Assembly: GCF_900113735.1 (NCBI RefSeq)
Contig: NZ_FOQM01000006.1
Location: 180,870-244,869, forward strand
Length of the DNA: 64,000 nt
Source: Bradyrhizobium sp. Gha
Lineage (GTDB): Bacteria; Pseudomonadota; Alphaproteobacteria; Rhizobiales; Xanthobacteraceae
Reading direction: 5' to 3'
Shown: one piece after another, positions 28,946-37,016 of the stretch
Numbering within the stretch: the first letter of the stretch is position 1
Layout of the letters: each line of letters opens with the position of its first letter
Made by a program: the position numbers and the translations under genes
Notes under the pieces: generated by a model
Seen by the model: the letters and a program-made list of their open reading frames with translations, nothing else
What the model was told of the DNA's origin: nothing
Databases searched by the model: none

Positions 28946-30598
28946 GTGAATAGACCTGCTCGGGTCAGCGCCCAACCGACATCATCCGAATCCATGCAAG
29001 GCATGACGCTGCTGCGCGATCCCTTGCTCAACAAGGGCACCGCCTTCACCGAGGCGGAGCGCGCCACGCTCGGTCTGCGCGGCCTGCTGCCGCCGTGCGT
29101 GCTGACGATGGAGACGCAGGCGGAGCGGGTGCTGACCAATCTGCGCACGCTGCCGACCGATCTGGAAAAATACGTCGCGCTGAATGCGCTGCATGACCGC
29201 AACGAATCGCTGTTCTTCCGCGTGGTCGTCGACAACATCGACGAGATCCAGCCGATCATCTACACGCCGACGGTCGGGCTTGCCTGCCAGAAATACGGCC
29301 TGATCTTCCAACGGCCGCGTGGGATGTTCATCTGCTCGCGCGATCGCGGCCAGATCGCCGAGATCCTGAAGAACTGGCCCTATCCAGCCAAGCTGATCGT
29401 GGTTACCGATGGCGAGCGCATCCTCGGCCTCGGCGATCTCGGCGCCAACGGCATGGGCATTCCGGTCGGAAAGCTCTCGCTCTATTCGGCCTGCGCAGGC
29501 GTGCATCCCGAGCAATGCCTGCCTGTTGTGCTCGATGTCGGCACCAACAACGAAGAGCTGCTCAACGATCCCTATTATCTCGGCCTGCGCGAGCGGCGGC
29601 TCACCGGCGAAGCCTACGACAGCTTCGTCGACGAGTTCATGACAGCCGCGCAAAAAACCTTTCCGGGCGTGCTGATCCAATTCGAGGATTTCGCCAATCA
29701 TTCCGCGTTCAAGCTGCTGCACAAATACCGGGATGAAGCCTGCGTCTTCAACGACGACATCCAGGGCACCGCGGCAGTCGCGCTCGCCGGCCTGTTCTCG
29801 GCGCTGAAGGTGAGTGGCGGCAAGCTCCGCGATCAGCGTATCCTGTTCCTCGGGGCGGGCGAGGCGGCGACCGGCATTGCCGATCTGGTGGTCTCCGCCA
29901 TGATGGCGGAGGGCGCAACCGAAGCGGAGGCGCTGCGGCGCAACTGGCTGGTGGATTCCCGCGGCCTCCTCGTCAGCGGCCGTGCCGGCCTCTCCGGCCA
30001 CAAGCTCCGTTATGCCCATAGCGACCAGGCGCCGATCGCCGACTTCCTCACCGCAATCAAGACGCTGAAGCCGACGGCGATCATCGGCGTCGCCGCGGTT
30101 GGCGGCGCCTTCACCCCTGATGTGCTGAAGGCGATGGCCGAGCTCAACGCGCAGCCGATCGTGTTCGCACTGTCGAATCCGACCTCGAAGGCGGAGTGCT
30201 CGGCGGAGGATGCCTACCGCTACACGGAGGGGCGTGCGCTGTTTGCCTGCGGCAGTCCCTATGATCCGGTCAAGCTCAACGGCCGCACCTTCGTGCCGCG
30301 CCAGGGCAACAACTCCTACATCTTCCCCGGCGTCGGCCTCGGCGTTATCGCCAGCCGCTCGCGGCTCGTGACCGACGAGATGTTCATGGCGGCCGCCCAT
30401 ACGCTTGCGAATTGCGTCGGCAAGGAGGACCTGGATCAAGGCAGCCTCTATCCGGCGCTGCCGCGCATCCGGGAAGTCTCGGCCCGCATTGCGGTTGCCG
30501 TCGCGGACGTCGTTTTTCAGCGCGGGCTCGCCGACGGACCCGCGCCTAACGATGTGAAGGGCCTGATCCAATCGCAGATGTACGAGCCGAAGTACTGA
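28946..30598 (+). CDS. NAD(P)-dependent malic enzyme
   Basis: 550 residues, the long MaeA/SfcA form without a phosphotransacetylase tail. It decarboxylates malate to pyruvate. Conserved blocks are LLRDPLLNKGTAFT, YTPTVGLACQKY, GERILGLGDLGANGMGIPVG, the metal site FEDFANHSAF and VFNDDIQGTAAVALAG, and the Rossmann motif FLGAGEAATGIADLV. The start is GTG 28946 with GGGGGA upstream; ATG 28994 would remove 16 residues before the conserved region. In rhizobia malic enzymes feed acetyl-CoA synthesis during growth on C4 acids. Cofactor preference is not readable with certainty. Confidence 0.93.
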   Translation: MNRPARVSAQPTSSESMQGMTLLRDPLLNKGTAFTEAERATLGLRGLLPPCVLTMETQAERVLTNLRTLPTDLEKYVALNALHDRNESLFFRVVVDNIDEIQPIIYTPTVGLACQKYGLIFQRPRGMFICSRDRGQIAEILKNWPYPAKLIVVTDGERILGLGDLGANGMGIPVGKLSLYSACAGVHPEQCLPVVLDVGTNNEELLNDPYYLGLRERRLTGEAYDSFVDEFMTAAQKTFPGVLIQFEDFANHSAFKLLHKYRDEACVFNDDIQGTAAVALAGLFSALKVSGGKLRDQRILFLGAGEAATGIADLVVSAMMAEGATEAEALRRNWLVDSRGLLVSGRAGLSGHKLRYAHSDQAPIADFLTAIKTLKPTAIIGVAAVGGAFTPDVLKAMAELNAQPIVFALSNPTSKAECSAEDAYRYTEGRALFACGSPYDPVKLNGRTFVPRQGNNSYIFPGVGLGVIASRSRLVTDEMFMAAAHTLANCVGKEDLDQGSLYPALPRIREVSARIAVAVADVVFQRGLADGPAPNDVKGLIQSQMYEPKY

Positions 30599-30644
30599 GG
30601 CCTGATGACTTTTGATTGACTCGGTCTGGCGGCTGGCCCGGTCG

Positions 30645-30785
30645 CCTCTCCCGCTTGCGCGAGAGGTCGGCGCTTTCAGGGCGGTGCGAAGCATCGTCCC
30701 GCGCGCCGGGTGAGGGCTTTATCCTCTTGGGGAGTCCCACTGCGGAGACACCCTCTCCCCAACCCTCTCCCGCAAGCGGGAGAGG
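30645..30785. repeat. Intergenic repeat bounded by 15-bp inverted repeats
   Basis: CCTCTCCCGCTTGCG (30645-30659) and CGCAAGCGGGAGAGG (30771-30785) are perfect inverted repeats enclosing about 110 bases with GGGTGAGGG and CCCTCTCCCC words. Copies or fragments occur at 39642-39661 and 53727-53747. The 30599-30926 gap otherwise holds the candidate operator at 30885-30898. Confidence 0.65.
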
Positions 30786-30884
30786 GAGCGCACTGCCGTC
30801 GCGGCCGTAAAGCGGCTCGTTAGGTCAGTCCCACGACCACCATCTCAGCCGGAATCGCAATTGTCTGCCCTGACCTGATGTGCG

Positions 30885-30898
30885 ACGCTCGGTAGCGT
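30885..30898. promoter_or_regulatory. Candidate BlaI-type operator ACGCT-N4-AGCGT
   Basis: ACGCTCGGTAGCGT is a 5-4-5 inverted repeat 28 bases before the BlaI-family start. The same half-site recurs as AGCGTTACGCT at 31500-31510, and the 9-mer TAGCGTTAC is shared (30893-30901 and 31499-31507). An autoregulatory operator is inferred. Confidence 0.4.
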
Positions 30899-30926
30899 TA
30901 CAAGAAATTCAATCAGGTAAGCCCCC

Positions 30927-31319
30927 ATGCACGATCGTTTGCGCGACTTGGGCGACCTTGAGCACGAGGTCATGCAGATAGTATGGGCCCATGGGCCGGT
31001 CACGGCCGAAATCGTGCGCGAGCGGCTGTCACGCCGTCTAAAGGAATCGACGGTGCGAACGGTGCTGCGCCGGCTCGAAGAAAAGGGCTATGCTCGCCAT
31101 ACGGTTGATGGACGCACCTATGTCTACCACGCCACGGAGGAGCGGGCTCGTGTCGCAGCCAAGGCGGTGCAACGCATCGTCGACTGGTTCTGCAATGGCT
31201 CGCTGGGAGAAGTGCTCGTCGGCATGGTGGACAATGCGATGCTCGACCAGCAGCAACTGCGTGAGCTGGCCGATCAGGTGGCCAAGGCGAAGAAGGCGAG
31301 GGGAGTGAACAAAGAATGA
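30927..31319 (+). CDS. BlaI/MecI/CopY-family transcriptional repressor
   Basis: 130 residues. The winged helix is near residues 5-75 (LGDLEHEVMQIVWAHGPVTA, then TVRTVLRRLEEKGYARH) and a C-terminal dimer helix contains AKAVQRIVDWFCNGSLGEVL. Such repressors leave DNA when a partner M56 membrane peptidase (BlaR1/MecR1) cleaves them after sensing a signal. Here the stop overlaps the ATG of what should be that partner, but only a stump remains, so the repressor may be locked on or respond to another protease. Confidence 0.9.
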   Translation: MHDRLRDLGDLEHEVMQIVWAHGPVTAEIVRERLSRRLKESTVRTVLRRLEEKGYARHTVDGRTYVYHATEERARVAAKAVQRIVDWFCNGSLGEVLVGMVDNAMLDQQQLRELADQVAKAKKARGVNKE

Positions 31320-31501
31320 TCGCGGCTCTGGCCGAGGCGCGAATGACCGTAACGCCCGGCTCGGTGGAATGGCGTAGCGGCGTCAGCAGTGGAACGATCA
31401 CGAAAGTCGCGCGCGGGCCCAATGTCCAGGCGCCAGCGTGTGTCTGTGTGTTGCTGATACGCGGTTGCGATCAATCGCAGCTTGCGCATGCCGGGCGCTA
31501 G
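31316..31501 (+). pseudogene. Stump of a BlaR1/M56 peptidase gene
   Basis: The ATG overlaps the BlaI stop (ATGA), and the first eight residues, MIAALAEA, match the usual start of M56 peptidases encoded after BlaI in this group of bacteria (from memory of the family). The reading frame then departs into a 61-codon stretch with no membrane helices and no HExxH motif. A deletion that removed nearly all of the gene is the simplest reading. Confidence 0.45.
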
Positions 31502-31510
31502 CGTTACGCT
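31500..31510. promoter_or_regulatory. Second AGCGT/ACGCT palindrome
   Basis: AGCGTTACGCT is a 5-1-5 inverted repeat, followed by GTTACG-CTA-CGTAAC overlapping at 31503-31517. It is upstream of the small gene at 31585 and uses the same half-site as the candidate operator before the BlaI gene. It may be a second binding site. Confidence 0.35.
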
Positions 31511-31584
31511 ACGTAACACTACCAGAGATAGCAGGCCGTGAGCCCCGGGACTCCGGCGCGGCCCCCGCAAAGCTGACCGGGTCC

Positions 31585-31752
31585 ATGATGTGCATGCTGA
31601 CGCAACGGGAGCTCGACTTTCTCACCGCCCTGAAAACGGGTTGGCGGCTGCTCTATCGGCGCGAACTGATGCGGCTGATCGGGCGCGAGGCCGAGACCGG
31701 CGAGGCGCGGCCGGAGGCGCGCCCTGCCAATTGGCGCGTCGTATCGGGCTGA
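31585..31752 (+). CDS. Small hypothetical protein
   Basis: About 55 residues: a helical stretch QRELDFLTALKTGWRLLYRRELMRL followed by an acidic/Arg-rich tail. It has an amphipathic look without a membrane helix or known motif. Met residues at codons 1, 2 and 4 make the start ambiguous, and no good ribosome binding site is seen. It lies downstream of the AGCGT palindrome, so control by the BlaI-type repressor is conceivable. Confidence 0.45.
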   Translation: MMCMLTQRELDFLTALKTGWRLLYRRELMRLIGREAETGEARPEARPANWRVVSG

Positions 31753-31904
31753 TCTTGCGCGATTCTGTGTCTAAACAGGACATGTGACTGTGGTGAATTC
31801 ATCACAGCTGGCGCGAAACAGCCCTGGCCTCAGGCCTGCTTTTCTTCAGACAAGGTTCTGCCCTCATTGCCCGCCGAAACTTGGGCGTGTTCGGAGGGCG
31901 CAAT

Positions 31905-32429
31905 ATGTCTCGCTTTGCACGTGCCGAAACGACCCCGATTTCGATGGCCATGTCGAGCCGCTTGCTGCTCGCGATACTGGGTGCCGCATCGCTCGCCGCA
32001 TGCGCGCAATCACCGGTTGCCCGCCAGAAGGCCGACCTTCCCACGACCAGCAGACAGGCGGCGATCGAGCATCCGCACCGTCTCGCAGCGCTGCATCCGC
32101 ATCCGGTCAGCCGGGTGCGTGTCCACGATGAGACCGCGGACGCCAAGCCCACCGCTTCGCACGGTCTCGCCAGTTTTTATTCGGATACCGAGACCGCAAG
32201 CGGCGAGAGGTTCGACAAGAACGAGATGACCGCGGCTCATCCGACGCTGCCGTTCGGCACCAGGCTGCGCGTCACCGATGTCTCCTCGGGCCGCTTCGTC
32301 ACCGTCAGGGTCAACGATCGCGGACCGTTTGTTCGCGGACGCGTGGTCGACATCTCGCCGTCCGCGGCCGAGGCGCTCGGCATGGTCGACAAGGGCCTCG
32401 CCAATGTCCGGCTCGACGTGGTGCAATAG
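31905..32429 (+). CDS. RlpA-like septal ring lipoprotein
   Basis: 174 residues. A lipoprotein signal with lipobox LAAC near residues 28-31 (LGAASLAACAQS) is followed by a linker and a C-terminal double-psi beta-barrel: SHGLASFYSDTETASGERFD, then VRVNDRGPFVRGRVVDIS. RlpA proteins are lytic transglycosylases acting on peptidoglycan lacking stem peptides. The catalytic Asp (VNDRGPF) and the His in TAAHPTLPFG are present. The SPOR domain is lacking. ATG 31905 has GGAGGG upstream. A second, shorter RlpA-type gene is at 52146. Confidence 0.88.
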   Translation: MSRFARAETTPISMAMSSRLLLAILGAASLAACAQSPVARQKADLPTTSRQAAIEHPHRLAALHPHPVSRVRVHDETADAKPTASHGLASFYSDTETASGERFDKNEMTAAHPTLPFGTRLRVTDVSSGRFVTVRVNDRGPFVRGRVVDISPSAAEALGMVDKGLANVRLDVVQ

Positions 32430-32518
32430 AGCATGATCCGGACCTTGCTTAACCCGCTGTTAGTCGCTCTCCCGCACGATGCGTGTCCGGCAATTCGGGG
32501 CTTTGGGGGAGACGGCGC

Positions 32519-32671
32519 TTGAACACGATCCAGTATCTCGAAGATCAGGCCGCGCGCGCCGAGCGACTTGCCAAGCGGATCACGGATTCGCCGACGATCG
32601 AAAAGCTCCTGACTTTCGCCGGCGACCGCCGCCGCGAGATCGAGGTCATCGCCGGCCGGCGGCGCGGCTGA
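32519..32671 (+). CDS. Small conserved-looking hypothetical protein (TTG start)
   Basis: 50 residues (MNTIQYLEDQAARAERLAKR...), charged and mostly helical, ending AGRRRG. TTG 32519 has GGGGGAGA six bases upstream, which is why it is preferred to GTG 32483. The N-terminal part after GTG 32483 (SGNSGLWGRRR) is not protein-like. Function unknown. Confidence 0.6.
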   Translation: MNTIQYLEDQAARAERLAKRITDSPTIEKLLTFAGDRRREIEVIAGRRRG

Positions 32672-32780
32672 GGCTATAACTCCCGCGATCCATGCTCTGA
32701 ACGCATTCGTCCTCACCGCCGGCTACGGAACTTCCTCCCGTCTCCGACGTCATGTCTGCATGACCATGGAGGAGGAAATC

Positions 32781-32867
32781 ATGGGCTTTGGACGAGGTGC
32801 TTTGCTCTGGCTGCTTGGCGTACCGCTGCCGATCATCCTGCTGCTGGCGATATTCTGGCACCACTAG
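32781..32867 (+). CDS. Small single-span membrane protein (28 residues)
   Basis: ATG GGC TTT GGA ... TAG encodes 28 residues with one hydrophobic helix (ALLWLLGVPLPIILLLAIFW) and an HH end. GGAGGAG lies six bases upstream and a textbook terminator follows at 32891, so this is a self-contained transcription unit despite its size. Role unknown. Confidence 0.65.
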   Translation: MGFGRGALLWLLGVPLPIILLLAIFWHH

Positions 32868-32890
32868 GATTGTGATGTCGACACACGAAA

Positions 32891-32917
32891 AGCGCCGCGG
32901 AAGCGGCGCTTTTTTTT
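32891..32917 (+). terminator. Rho-independent terminator after the 28-residue gene
   Basis: AGCGCCGC (32891-32898), loop GGAA, GCGGCGCT (32903-32910), then eight T residues. A preceding A-run (AAAA at 32888) makes it usable on the opposite strand as well, for the gene ending at 32950. Confidence 0.9.
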
Positions 32918-32949
32918 GCCTGCGATTTGGTTCGGGTATTGCGAAGAGC

Positions 32950-33255
32950 TCAGCTGTGGCTTTCGACGAAATCGCTGAGATAGTCCGGCAGCGTCACGCC
33001 ATCGATATCGCACCGCGCCTGGATCTCGTCGGCGACATCGGTCGAGATGTCCTTCATCCAGTGCTCGAGCGTGTTGAACGAGATCACCTTGACGGGATCC
33101 TTGAAGCAGCCCGCGACGAGTTCGCTGATCGCTGCATCGAGATCGTTTCGTTCGACACCGATTTCAGTGGTCTCGTCGAGGCGATCGATCACCACGAACA
33201 TGGTCTGGTCTGCGCCGTAGGGCACGACTGCGGATGGCACGCCAGCTTCAAGCAT
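32950..33255 (-). CDS. Hypothetical protein (acidic, about 100 residues)
   Basis: 101 residues, acidic, no signal or membrane segment. It reads as a real protein (VVPYGADQTMFVVIDRLDET, then FNTLEHWMKDISTDVADEIQ), with balanced hydrophobic spacing and no Arg-rich shadow character. No motif is recognised. It converges on the bidirectional terminator at 32891-32917. Confidence 0.65.
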   Translation of the reverse strand: MLEAGVPSAVVPYGADQTMFVVIDRLDETTEIGVERNDLDAAISELVAGCFKDPVKVISFNTLEHWMKDISTDVADEIQARCDIDGVTLPDYLSDFVESHS

Positions 33256-33391
33256 CGGAGATACTCACGTCTTGGCCTGGTTTCTCGGCTTCCGATCCGG
33301 TTAACGGGAAAAACCGGAAGAAGGTTCCTGGCCAGATGAGAGCAGGCGCATAAGACGTTTGTCGCTGGTCGACGGCGGTGTTCGCCTGCGG

Positions 33392-33667
33392 TCAGAGATA
33401 GTCCCGCAGCCGCGACAGTTCGATGACGTGCTCGGGCGAGAGAATGTCCGTGACCAGCGGTGGCTGCGCCGCCGTGCGGATCTCATAGAGATGCCTGGAT
33501 GGCGCAGGCTTCTGCATGAAAGCCGAGATGCATGCGTCGAGCGTGCCTTCGCTCACCTGATAGGGCGTGCGGTCCGGCCGGCGCTGATTGCCGAGTGAGG
33601 GCCATTTCTGCAGCACTGCCCGCGCGCTGAAATCGACCTTTGATTCCGTAGCAGATCCATCCCCCAT
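33392..33667 (-). CDS. Hypothetical protein (91 residues)
   Basis: Begins MGDGSATESKVDFSARAVLQ and contains TPYQVSEGTLDACISAFMQK and ILSPEHVIELSRLRDYL. No signal peptide, membrane helix or known motif. ATG 33667 is chosen over upstream Met codons because the hairpin terminator at 33692-33720 lies across those upstream codons. Function unknown. Confidence 0.6.
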   Translation of the reverse strand: MGDGSATESKVDFSARAVLQKWPSLGNQRRPDRTPYQVSEGTLDACISAFMQKPAPSRHLYEIRTAAQPPLVTDILSPEHVIELSRLRDYL

Positions 33668-33681
33668 CGTCCCCGCCTCAC

Positions 33682-33720
33682 GCAAAAACAGCCCCAGCAT
33701 GCAAGGTCTGCATGCCGGGG
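33682..33720 (-). terminator. Rho-independent terminator downstream of the BVMO fusion gene
   Basis: On the minus strand CCCC-G-GCATGCA, loop GACCT, TGCATGC-T-GGGG forms a long stem (33720-33692), followed by CTGTTTTTG. It ends transcripts from the gene that stops at 33798. Confidence 0.85.
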
Positions 33721-33797
33721 CCCACGCCAATCGCTGCATCTCAAAGCCACGCCGAAACAACGCGACGTCAGGGCAAAAGTTCCCGGCCGTCGGCCGC

Positions 33798-36488
33798 CTA
33801 ACTCGCAGCCGCTGCGATGTTGCGTCCCGGGTCCACGTGGCCTTGGCTGGTCTGGTCGCCGCTTTTGGCCTCCGGCGGAAGCCCGGCGAAGCGGCGCAAG
33901 GCTCCAGCCATCTGCACCCGGCCCTGGACGCCAGTGATCACCACGTCGACCATTGGGAAGGACGAGTGGAAATGGCCATGCGCTTTGAGCTGCTCGACCG
34001 GGACGCCGGCGGCCGCCATCGCCTCGGCATAGGCGATGCCCTCATCGCGCAACGGATCGAACTCGCAGGTGACGACGAAAGCCGGCGGCAGGCCGGCGAC
34101 GTTGCCGCGCAGCGGCGAGACGCGCGGATCGGTGCGGTCGGCAGGCGAGCAGTAGAGGTCCCAGAACCAGTACATTAGCGACCGCGTCAGGAAGTAGCCG
34201 GTCGCATTGTCGTGATAGGAGGGCCGGTCGAAGCTGCAGTCGGTCACCGGGCATACCAGCAGCTGGCCCGATATGTTGGGCCCGCCGCGGTCGCGCGCGA
34301 GCTGGCAGGTGACGGCGGCGATGTTGCCGCCGGCGCTCCACCCCGCAACCAGTACCGGACCGGAGATGCCGCCGAGCTCGGCCAGATGCTCCGATATCCA
34401 GCGCGTCGCCGCATAGCCGTCCTCGGCCGCTGTGGGGAAGCGATGCTCCGGTGCATGGCGATAGCCGACGCTGAGGAAGGCCATGCCTGTCCGCCGCACC
34501 ATGTCGCGGCAGAACGGCTCGTCCGATTGCTCGTCGCCGAGCACCCAGCCGCCGCCGTGGAAATAGACCACGATTTGATGCGGGCCCGGCGCCGCCGGCT
34601 TGTAGAGGCGATAAGGCAGCGGGCCGTCGGCGCCGGGTAAAGTGCCGTCGACGATGTCGCCGATCGGCCGTCCCGCCGGCCGGCCCTTGTTGAACTCATT
34701 GACAAAGGCGCGGGCGCCGATCGCGCCCATCGACTCGATCGGCGGCAGGTTCAGCGAGGTCAGCAGGTTCAGCACCAGGCGGACGTCAGGCTGAAGCCGC
34801 ACCACCTCGCCGTCATTGCATTGCGCGGCGACGTTGGGGCCTGACAGCTTGAAGCCGAGCATGCCGCGTCTCGTGACCTCGTCGCAGATGCTGCGATAGG
34901 GGCCGACGCCGCCGGTATAGGGCATCAGGCCCTGCACCTTGCCGGGCACGTTGGCGCCCGTGTACCAGGTGTTGGCGAGCCGGTGCAGCGTCAGCATCGC
35001 GCAGTCGGCCATGTGCCTGTTCCAGCCGGCCTGCGCCGTCTCGGTCGGCTCGATCGTGGTGAAACCGGCATCGCGGAGCGCGGCGAGGCGATCGACGACC
35101 CAGTCGACATGCTGCTCGATCGAGACCGCCATGTTCGACAGCACCGACGGGCTGCCGGGTCCGGTGATCATGAAGAAGTTCGGGAAGCCTTCGACGGTGA
35201 GCCCGAGATAGCTCTGCGGCCCCTGTGCCCAGACATCCGTCAGCGACTTGCCGCCACGGCCCGTGATCGGATGCACGGCGCGGATCGCACCGGTCATGGC
35301 GTCGAAGCCGGTCGCGAACACGATGACGTCGACATCGAAGCTGCGGCCGCTCGTCGAGATGCCACTTGCCGTGATCGCCTTGATCGGCTCCTGGCGCAGA
35401 TTGACCAGCGTGACATCAGGCCGGTTGAAGGTCGCGTAATAATTGGTCTCGAGGCAGGGCCGCTTGGCGCCGAACGGATGATCGTGCGGCATCAGCGCCG
35501 CCGCCGTCTCCGGGTCCTTCACGGCCGCCGAGATCTTTTCGCGGATCAGGTCCTGGACGATCTTGTTGCCGTCGACATCGACGGCCTGGTCGGCCCAGAG
35601 CTGGCTCAGGATGTGGACGAGGTCGCCGGCCGCCCAGGCGCGTTCGAAGCGCTCGCGACGCTCGGCATCGCTGAGCTCCCAGCTCATGGCGGTTTGCTGC
35701 GGATAGGGCACGCCGGCCATCGACTGCCGGGCCTGCTCGCGATAGGCCGCGCGGTCGCTCTGGAACAGATCCCTGCGATCGGCCGGCGAGGGGCCGTTAT
35801 GCGCGGGTAGCGCGAAATTCGGCGTGCGCTGGAACACGGTGAGATGCGCGGCCTGCTCGGCGATCAGCGGAATCGACTGGATGCCTGATGAGCCCGTGCC
35901 GATCACGGCGACGCGCTTTCCCGCGAGATCGACGCCGTCATGCGGCCAGCGCCCGGTGAAATAGATGTCGCCCTTGAAATCCTTGACGCCGTCGATTTCC
36001 GGCGGCTTCGGCGCGGAGAGGCAGCCGGTGGCCATGATGTAATGGCGGCAGGAGACCGGCGCGCCGTTGTTGGTGGTCAGCTGCCAGCGCTCGGCTTGCT
36101 CGTCCCATTTGGCTTCAGTGACCTTGGTCTTGAAGCGGATGTCGCGGCGCAGATCATAGCGATCGGCGACGAAGCCGAGATAGCGCAGGATCTCCGGCTG
36201 GGTCGCGTATTTCTCCGACCAGGTCCAGGCCTTGTCGAGTTCCGGATCGAACGTGTAGCTGTAGTCGATGGTCTGGATGTCGCAGCGCGCGCCGGGATAG
36301 CGGTTCCAGTACCAGGTGCCGCCGACATCGCCGGCTTCGTCGAGACCGACGGCCGAAAGGCCCGCCTTGCGAAGACGGTGGAGAAGATAGAGCCCGGCAA
36401 ATCCAGCGCCGACCACCGCAACATCGACTTGTCGGACGGTTCCGTCAGCCGGCTTGGACTCGCGCGCGGCGACCATTGCGTCAGGCAT
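33798..36488 (-). CDS. Fused Baeyer-Villiger monooxygenase and alpha/beta-hydrolase (esterase)
   Basis: 896 residues in two enzymes. The N-terminal flavin monooxygenase (to about residue 540) has the FAD motif GAGFAG at 27-32, [15 protein letters not shown] at 56-70, the BVMO fingerprint [11 protein letters not shown] at 177-187 and the NADPH motif GTGSSG at 197-202. The C-terminal hormone-sensitive-lipase-type domain has the oxyanion motif FHGGGW near 644, the nucleophile elbow GWSAGG near 716, Asp in EFDPLRDEG and His in HGHFHSSF near 836. One protein could thus turn a ketone into an ester or lactone and hydrolyse it. Substrate unknown. Cytosolic, with its own promoter and terminator. Confidence 0.93.
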   Translation of the reverse strand: MPDAMVAARESKPADGTVRQVDVAVVGAGFAGLYLLHRLRKAGLSAVGLDEAGDVGGTWYWNRYPGARCDIQTIDYSYTFDPELDKAWTWSEKYATQPEILRYLGFVADRYDLRRDIRFKTKVTEAKWDEQAERWQLTTNNGAPVSCRHYIMATGCLSAPKPPEIDGVKDFKGDIYFTGRWPHDGVDLAGKRVAVIGTGSSGIQSIPLIAEQAAHLTVFQRTPNFALPAHNGPSPADRRDLFQSDRAAYREQARQSMAGVPYPQQTAMSWELSDAERRERFERAWAAGDLVHILSQLWADQAVDVDGNKIVQDLIREKISAAVKDPETAAALMPHDHPFGAKRPCLETNYYATFNRPDVTLVNLRQEPIKAITASGISTSGRSFDVDVIVFATGFDAMTGAIRAVHPITGRGGKSLTDVWAQGPQSYLGLTVEGFPNFFMITGPGSPSVLSNMAVSIEQHVDWVVDRLAALRDAGFTTIEPTETAQAGWNRHMADCAMLTLHRLANTWYTGANVPGKVQGLMPYTGGVGPYRSICDEVTRRGMLGFKLSGPNVAAQCNDGEVVRLQPDVRLVLNLLTSLNLPPIESMGAIGARAFVNEFNKGRPAGRPIGDIVDGTLPGADGPLPYRLYKPAAPGPHQIVVYFHGGGWVLGDEQSDEPFCRDMVRRTGMAFLSVGYRHAPEHRFPTAAEDGYAATRWISEHLAELGGISGPVLVAGWSAGGNIAAVTCQLARDRGGPNISGQLLVCPVTDCSFDRPSYHDNATGYFLTRSLMYWFWDLYCSPADRTDPRVSPLRGNVAGLPPAFVVTCEFDPLRDEGIAYAEAMAAAGVPVEQLKAHGHFHSSFPMVDVVITGVQGRVQMAGALRRFAGLPPEAKSGDQTSQGHVDPGRNIAAAAS

Positions 36489-36723
36489 GGTATTCCTCCC
36501 GTCTTTCTTGTTTTGCCGGCAGGCTAGCCCTGCAGATTCGGCTTGTCATCAGAACAGATGCAATCCCCGGTAGCCATTTGCGGCCTCATCGTGGCGGCGC
36601 GAAGGGTTCTTTCAATGCACGCATCGCGATGCACCATGGCCGTGATTGCCCGGACTAATCATGGACAATCCGTCTGTGTATGCTTGCGATTACTAGCCAC
36701 GCGTAGCGACCGCCCGGACGTCA

Positions 36724-36930
36724 ATGACAGAGTTGAGTGAGCGAACCAAAGCCAACATGGACGTCGTCCTGGAGGAGACGTGCCGTCAATTGCCGCATGG
36801 CGGCGATCACGACAGCCGCAGGTTCATCGCCGAACGCCTGATCGAGGCGGCGCGGTCCGGCCATTCAACCCTCGGTGAGCTCGGCATCATCGCGCGACGT
36901 GCGCTCGCGGAGATCATTGCCAAGGGCTAG
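36724..36930 (+). CDS. Small hypothetical protein (68 residues)
   Basis: Begins MTELSERTKANMDVVLEETC and ends LGIIARRALAEIIAKG. Charged, helical, with a basic RRFIAERLIEAARSG middle and no signal or membrane helix. Codon use and absence of shadow character suggest a real gene. Function unknown. The 36489-36723 upstream gap holds the divergent promoters; only an unremarkable GCATCGCGATGC palindrome near 36621 stands out. Confidence 0.6.
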   Translation: MTELSERTKANMDVVLEETCRQLPHGGDHDSRRFIAERLIEAARSGHSTLGELGIIARRALAEIIAKG

Positions 36931-37016
36931 TAGAAGCGGGTCGCAGCGCTTGCCTCGCTCCGGGCCGCCGACGTAACCTGCCGGGGAACATTTTCGCGCA
37001 TCGAGATTCCCGGAAG

